Notes under the pieces: generated by a model
Told to the model about the DNA's origin: nothing
Databases searched by the model: none
The model's input: only the letters and a program-made list of their open reading frames with translations
Translations under genes and position numbers: made by a program
Assembly (NCBI GenBank): GCA_026394025.1
Contig: JAPKZC010000928.1
Location: 441 to 8,472, forward strand
Direction: 5' to 3'
Origin: Candidatus Solibacter sp.
GTDB lineage: Bacteria > Acidobacteriota > Terriglobia > Bryobacterales > Bryobacteraceae
Length of the DNA: 8,032 nt
In this document: positions 5,317-8,032 of the stretch, one piece after another
How positions within the stretch are numbered: the first letter of the stretch is position 1
Layout: each line of letters begins with the position of its first letter

Positions 5317-6735
5317 TTGTCGCAGCCAGCTTTAAGCCGCAGAGAGATTCTGATGGGCGCGCGGTACCTAGCCGCCACGCCGCTAATTGGCACCATGATG
5401 GCACAGACGCCATTTCAGGTGAAGGCAGTGCCCAAACTGAAGGGCTCGGCGAAATCGGTAGTCATCCCGACGCACGAGTTCGCAGGGCCAAACGGCGCAC
5501 CCTGGCTTGACGAGCGCCTGGATTTCCCGGCAAGTTGGGACCTCCATGTCATGGACATGGCCGGACACAATCTGCCGGTGCTGACGGCGCAGCAGATCGG
5601 CGAGCAATGCAACCAGCCGACGGGCACGAAATCGCTGCGCGAACTGGCCGAAGGGAAGAAGATGGTCGCTATCAGTTTCGACGACCTGACGCGCTCGACG
5701 CCGGCGTACGCCGTGACGCCCTGGATGATGGCGGAGTTGGGCAAAGCCGGCGTCAAAGACGAGGACATCCTGTTCATCGGCTCCTTCGGCACGCACCGCG
5801 CGATGACGCAGACGGAAGTGGGACGCAAGCTCGGCATCGAGGTTGCGAGGAAGTACGCCTGGCTGAACCACGACGCATTCGACAATGTGAAGGAGGTGGG
5901 CACGAGCACGCGCGGGAACAAAATCCTGCTGAACCAGACGTTCCTCGGGGCCGATTTGAAGATCTGCATTAGCGGCATCAAGGTCCATCAGGATGCGGGG
6001 TACGGGGGCGGCGCCAAGGCGATCCTCCCCGGTCTGGCGGCGCTCTCCACGGTGGAATACAACCACACGAAAATCCTGACCAAGGTCCGGACCACCGGGC
6101 CGGTGAAGATTTTCAAGAACGACATGCGGCTGGACATGATCGAAGGGGCGCGCATGGCGAAGGTCGATTACACGGTGCAAATCCTGTACAACGAACGAAT
6201 GCGGCCGACGCGGATCTGGGCGGGCGACATTGTGGACGCGCACCATGCCGCGGTACGGGTAGCGGCCAAGACGTACTGCACGCCGACGCATAAGGATGCC
6301 GATATCGTGGTGGCAAACGCGTATCCGCAGAACGCGCAGGCGTTCCACGGCGCACGGTGGATCAACTATTCCGTGCGCGATGGCGGCACCGGTGTGCTGG
6401 TGGTGCAGCATCCGCTGGGCCTGGACCCGGTGCACTACCTCAACAACCGGCTGGCGGGGCTGAGCGGCGCTTCGCAATTCGACCTGACGTCGCGACGCGT
6501 GAACCCCACGGGCCAGGGCGGCGGACGCGGGGGCAATCAGAAGCAGGTCAACACGATTGTCTACTCGCAGTACATGACGCGCAACCTGAGGAACAACTAC
6601 CGCACGGGCACGTTTTTCTGCGACAAGTGGGAAGAAGTGATCGCCAAGCTGCGGGAGTTGCATCCGGGGGACCCGAAGGTGGCGGTCTATCCCTATGCCG
6701 GGATGCAGCACCAGGAAATCGAGTTGGACGGGTAA
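5317..6735 (+). CDS. Tat-exported LarA-type (lactate racemase family) nickel-pincer protein
   Basis: A 472-residue protein of the LarA/DUF2088 family, whose founding member racemizes lactate with a nickel-pincer nucleotide bound to lysine. Aligning by spacing to Lactiplantibacillus LarA, all key residues are present: D123 and R126 in FDDLTRSTP (LarA D72, R75), H160 in GTHR (H108), H224 in KVHQDAGYGGGAKAILPG (H174), K234 (K184, the pincer lysine) and H250 in EYNH (H200). Spacings from K234 to H224 (10) and H250 (16) equal those in LarA. The N-terminus LSRREILMG followed by a hydrophobic stretch to MMAQ (about 11-30) is a twin-arginine signal, unlike classical cytosolic LarA; Tat export would carry a folded, cofactor-loaded enzyme. 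A Gly-rich stretch (TGQGGGRGG, 398-406) looks like a surface insertion. The true substrate is unknown: other family members act on different 2-hydroxy acids and sugar acids. No larB, larC or larE is in the window. The UUG start is supported by AAGGAGA. Confidence 0.88.
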   Translation: MSQPALSRREILMGARYLAATPLIGTMMAQTPFQVKAVPKLKGSAKSVVIPTHEFAGPNGAPWLDERLDFPASWDLHVMDMAGHNLPVLTAQQIGEQCNQPTGTKSLRELAEGKKMVAISFDDLTRSTPAYAVTPWMMAELGKAGVKDEDILFIGSFGTHRAMTQTEVGRKLGIEVARKYAWLNHDAFDNVKEVGTSTRGNKILLNQTFLGADLKICISGIKVHQDAGYGGGAKAILPGLAALSTVEYNHTKILTKVRTTGPVKIFKNDMRLDMIEGARMAKVDYTVQILYNERMRPTRIWAGDIVDAHHAAVRVAAKTYCTPTHKDADIVVANAYPQNAQAFHGARWINYSVRDGGTGVLVVQHPLGLDPVHYLNNRLAGLSGASQFDLTSRRVNPTGQGGGRGGNQKQVNTIVYSQYMTRNLRNNYRTGTFFCDKWEEVIAKLRELHPGDPKVAVYPYAGMQHQEIELDG

Positions 6736-6754
6736 GGGCTGGGGAAACCAGCCC
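6736..6754 (+). terminator. Hairpin directly after the LarA-like stop codon
   Basis: GGGCTGG, loop GGAAA, CCAGCCC: a perfect GC-rich 7 bp stem starting at the base after the TAA. No T-run follows, so it is not a canonical intrinsic terminator. It may aid termination or protect the 3' end of the message. Confidence 0.45.
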
Positions 6755-6763
6755 ATCCCAAAC

Positions 6764-6776
6764 CCGCCGAAGGCGG
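6764..6776. repeat. Second small hairpin CCGCC-GAA-GGCGG
   Basis: Perfect 5 bp arms with a GAA loop, 9 bp after the first hairpin and again without a T-run. The pair forms a tandem hairpin block in the 170 bp gap before the GH2 gene. Confidence 0.45.
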
Positions 6777-6797
6777 AACGGCAGGGGCAGCATATTT

Positions 6798-6813
6798 GGC
6801 GCGGAGGCGCGGA
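6798..6813. repeat. Tandem duplication of GGCGCGGA
   Basis: Two exact adjacent copies of an 8-mer, followed by GGGA. It is a short low-complexity purine-rich repeat in the intergenic gap; no function is evident. Confidence 0.6.
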
Positions 6814-6905
6814 GGGACGTGGGCTGGCGCTATCGAGTTTCCGTGTGGTAGGCCTGACGGAGCGGTGGCTCTGAAATGTGGCCTGCGCGGTGTTAGTCTC
6901 GCATC

Positions 6906-8032
6906 ATGCAACGCTTTCTTGTTTTGGTGCTGGCGACGGTGGCGGCGGCTTGGGCGCAGACTGCGCCAGCGACCTCGCTTAACGGGACATGGGACTTCGC
7001 GTTTGCGGCCGATGCGGCGGCGGCCGACCGGCTGGCCCGTTTCCATGAAGCCGGCTTTCAGGGCGGCGGGTTCCAGCCTACGGTGGTGCCATCGAACTGG
7101 GCGCTGCTGGGATTCGAGGAGCCCATCTACGCGCGGCCAAAGCAGGCCGGCGAAGGGTTCTACGTGCGCCGCTTCCAGGCGCCGGAAAACCTGAACGGGA
7201 AGCGCGTGTTGCTTCACTTCGGCGGGGTCTGGGTGTCGGCCGAAGTGTGGCTAAACGGCACGCCGCTGGGGCGTCACGACAGCGGGTTCACGGAGTTCGC
7301 CTACGACCTTACGCGCAGCCTGAAAGCCGGCGCCGAGAACCGCCTTGCGGTGAGGGTACGGCAGGTCACGAAAGACTCGATGCTCGCTACCAACGACGAT
7401 TGGGCGCTGGGCGGCATTTACCGCGACGTGTGGCTGGAGACCATGCCGGCGGCCGCCTACATCGACCACGTGGAGACCACAACCACCTTTGACGAGCAGT
7501 TTCGCGACGCCGACTTGCACGTGCGCGTGCTGGTCTCGGGAACGCAGCAGGCGCCATACGAAATCCGCGCCATGCTGACGGGCCCGGACGGCAAGGAAGC
7601 GCAGCGGACCTCCCTGGCTGTGCCAGGCCATCGCGGGACGGCGCGCGACACGCTGCTCACGATGCACGCCTACGCGCCGCAGCGCTGGACCGCGGAGACG
7701 CCTAACCTGTACCGGCTCACGGTGGAACTGGCGCAGGGCGGCAACGTGACGCACGCGCGCACATCGGGGGTGGGTTTCCGGCAGGTTTCGACCGCCGGCG
7801 GGGTTTTCCGCATCAATGGGCAAGCCGTGAAACTGCGGGGCGTGTGCCGCCACGACGAGAACCCCGACGTGGGCCGCGCCACTCGCCGCGAGCACTGGCT
7901 GGAAGATTTGCGGCTGATGAAGGCCGCCAACATCAACATGGTCCGCACTTCGCACTACCCTCCAGCGGAGGGCTTCATCGCTCTCGCCGATGAACTGGGC
8001 ATGTACGTGATGGACGAAGTGCCGATGGGCTT
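6906..8032 (+). CDS. Secreted family 2 glycoside hydrolase, N-terminal 375 codons (partial)
   Basis: The open frame runs from 6906 off the window end. Residues 1-18 form a Sec signal peptide (MQRFLVLVLATVAAAWAQ), so the enzyme is exported. Residues about 25-180 are the jelly-roll sugar-binding domain of GH2 (LNGTWDF, VVPSNW, FYVRRF, EVWLNG, GGIYRDVWLE). Residues about 185-295 fit the immunoglobulin-like domain ending TSGVGFRQV. The TIM-barrel catalytic domain begins near FRINGQAVKLRGVCRHDENP (301-320), then NMVRTSHYPP (344-353) and DELGMYVMDEVP (362-373). The catalytic acid/base and nucleophile glutamates lie beyond the window. Members cleave beta-galactosides, beta-mannosides or beta-glucuronides; the substrate cannot be fixed here. 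The DEVP ending differs from the DEANIETHG of E. coli LacZ, so a non-LacZ subgroup is likely. No Shine-Dalgarno precedes the ATG; TAGTCT lies at -12 to -7, compatible with a leaderless transcript. Confidence 0.92.
   Translation, partial: MQRFLVLVLATVAAAWAQTAPATSLNGTWDFAFAADAAAADRLARFHEAGFQGGGFQPTVVPSNWALLGFEEPIYARPKQAGEGFYVRRFQAPENLNGKRVLLHFGGVWVSAEVWLNGTPLGRHDSGFTEFAYDLTRSLKAGAENRLAVRVRQVTKDSMLATNDDWALGGIYRDVWLETMPAAAYIDHVETTTTFDEQFRDADLHVRVLVSGTQQAPYEIRAMLTGPDGKEAQRTSLAVPGHRGTARDTLLTMHAYAPQRWTAETPNLYRLTVELAQGGNVTHARTSGVGFRQVSTAGGVFRINGQAVKLRGVCRHDENPDVGRATRREHWLEDLRLMKAANINMVRTSHYPPAEGFIALADELGMYVMDEVPMG

Noticed and set aside
5029..5335. Short open frames in the intergenic region (5029-5223 and 5147-5335)
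   Set aside because: They run through the palindromes, have no ribosome sites or recognizable motifs, and one overlaps the LarA-like start.
5383..6756. 457-codon minus-strand open frame opposite the LarA-like gene
   Set aside because: It mirrors the LarA-like gene over almost its full length, is rich in Arg, His and Val as such shadows are, and shows no motif; the sense strand has the full LarA active site.

Overview
The window is a GC-rich bacterial chromosomal segment (AT-richer only in a few intergenic stretches) holding seven protein-coding loci. Two run off the window ends. The mix is core genes (serine hydroxymethyltransferase, ribose-5-phosphate isomerase B, prolyl-tRNA synthetase), an exported multiheme cytochrome c, a Tat-exported LarA-type protein and an exported family 2 glycoside hydrolase. 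This suggests a heterotrophic soil bacterium, most likely an acidobacterium of the Solibacter/Bryobacter type. That assignment is inference from gene content and composition; no rRNA or other phylogenetic marker was compared.

Left part (1-2905): rpiB and glyA lie on the minus strand as a probable two-gene operon (29 bp gap, glyA with a strong GGAGG ribosome site). proS diverges from rpiB across only 40 bp. That gap is AT-rich, contains two small palindromes, and gives neither rpiB nor proS a convincing Shine-Dalgarno site. Middle part (2923-4992): a minus-strand aldo/keto reductase converges on proS with a 17 bp gap and diverges from the cytochrome gene with a 24 bp gap. The cytochrome reads as one continuous frame with a Sec-type signal peptide and eight CXXCH haem motifs, but an in-frame TAG at 4183-4185 interrupts it between haem motifs 1 and 2.

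Right part (4993-8032): a 324 bp intergenic region holds two palindromes with the same core (TGAGACA-N4-TGTCTCA), centred 77 bp apart, with another inverted repeat between them. It may be an operator pair, a terminator or a dispersed repeat. Next come a UUG-initiated Tat-signal protein with the complete LarA nickel-pincer active-site constellation, two hairpins without U-tracts, and the first 375 codons of a secreted GH2 enzyme.

How the genes fit together: the left half is housekeeping (one-carbon/serine metabolism, pentose phosphates, translation). The three plus-strand genes from 3799 onward all encode predicted exported proteins, which suggests periplasmic redox and carbohydrate or hydroxy-acid chemistry, but nothing shows that they form one operon. 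I found no CRISPR array, no RNA gene, no transposase and no clear defence system. The items most worth following up are the amber-interrupted cytochrome, the exported LarA homologue and the paired palindromes.
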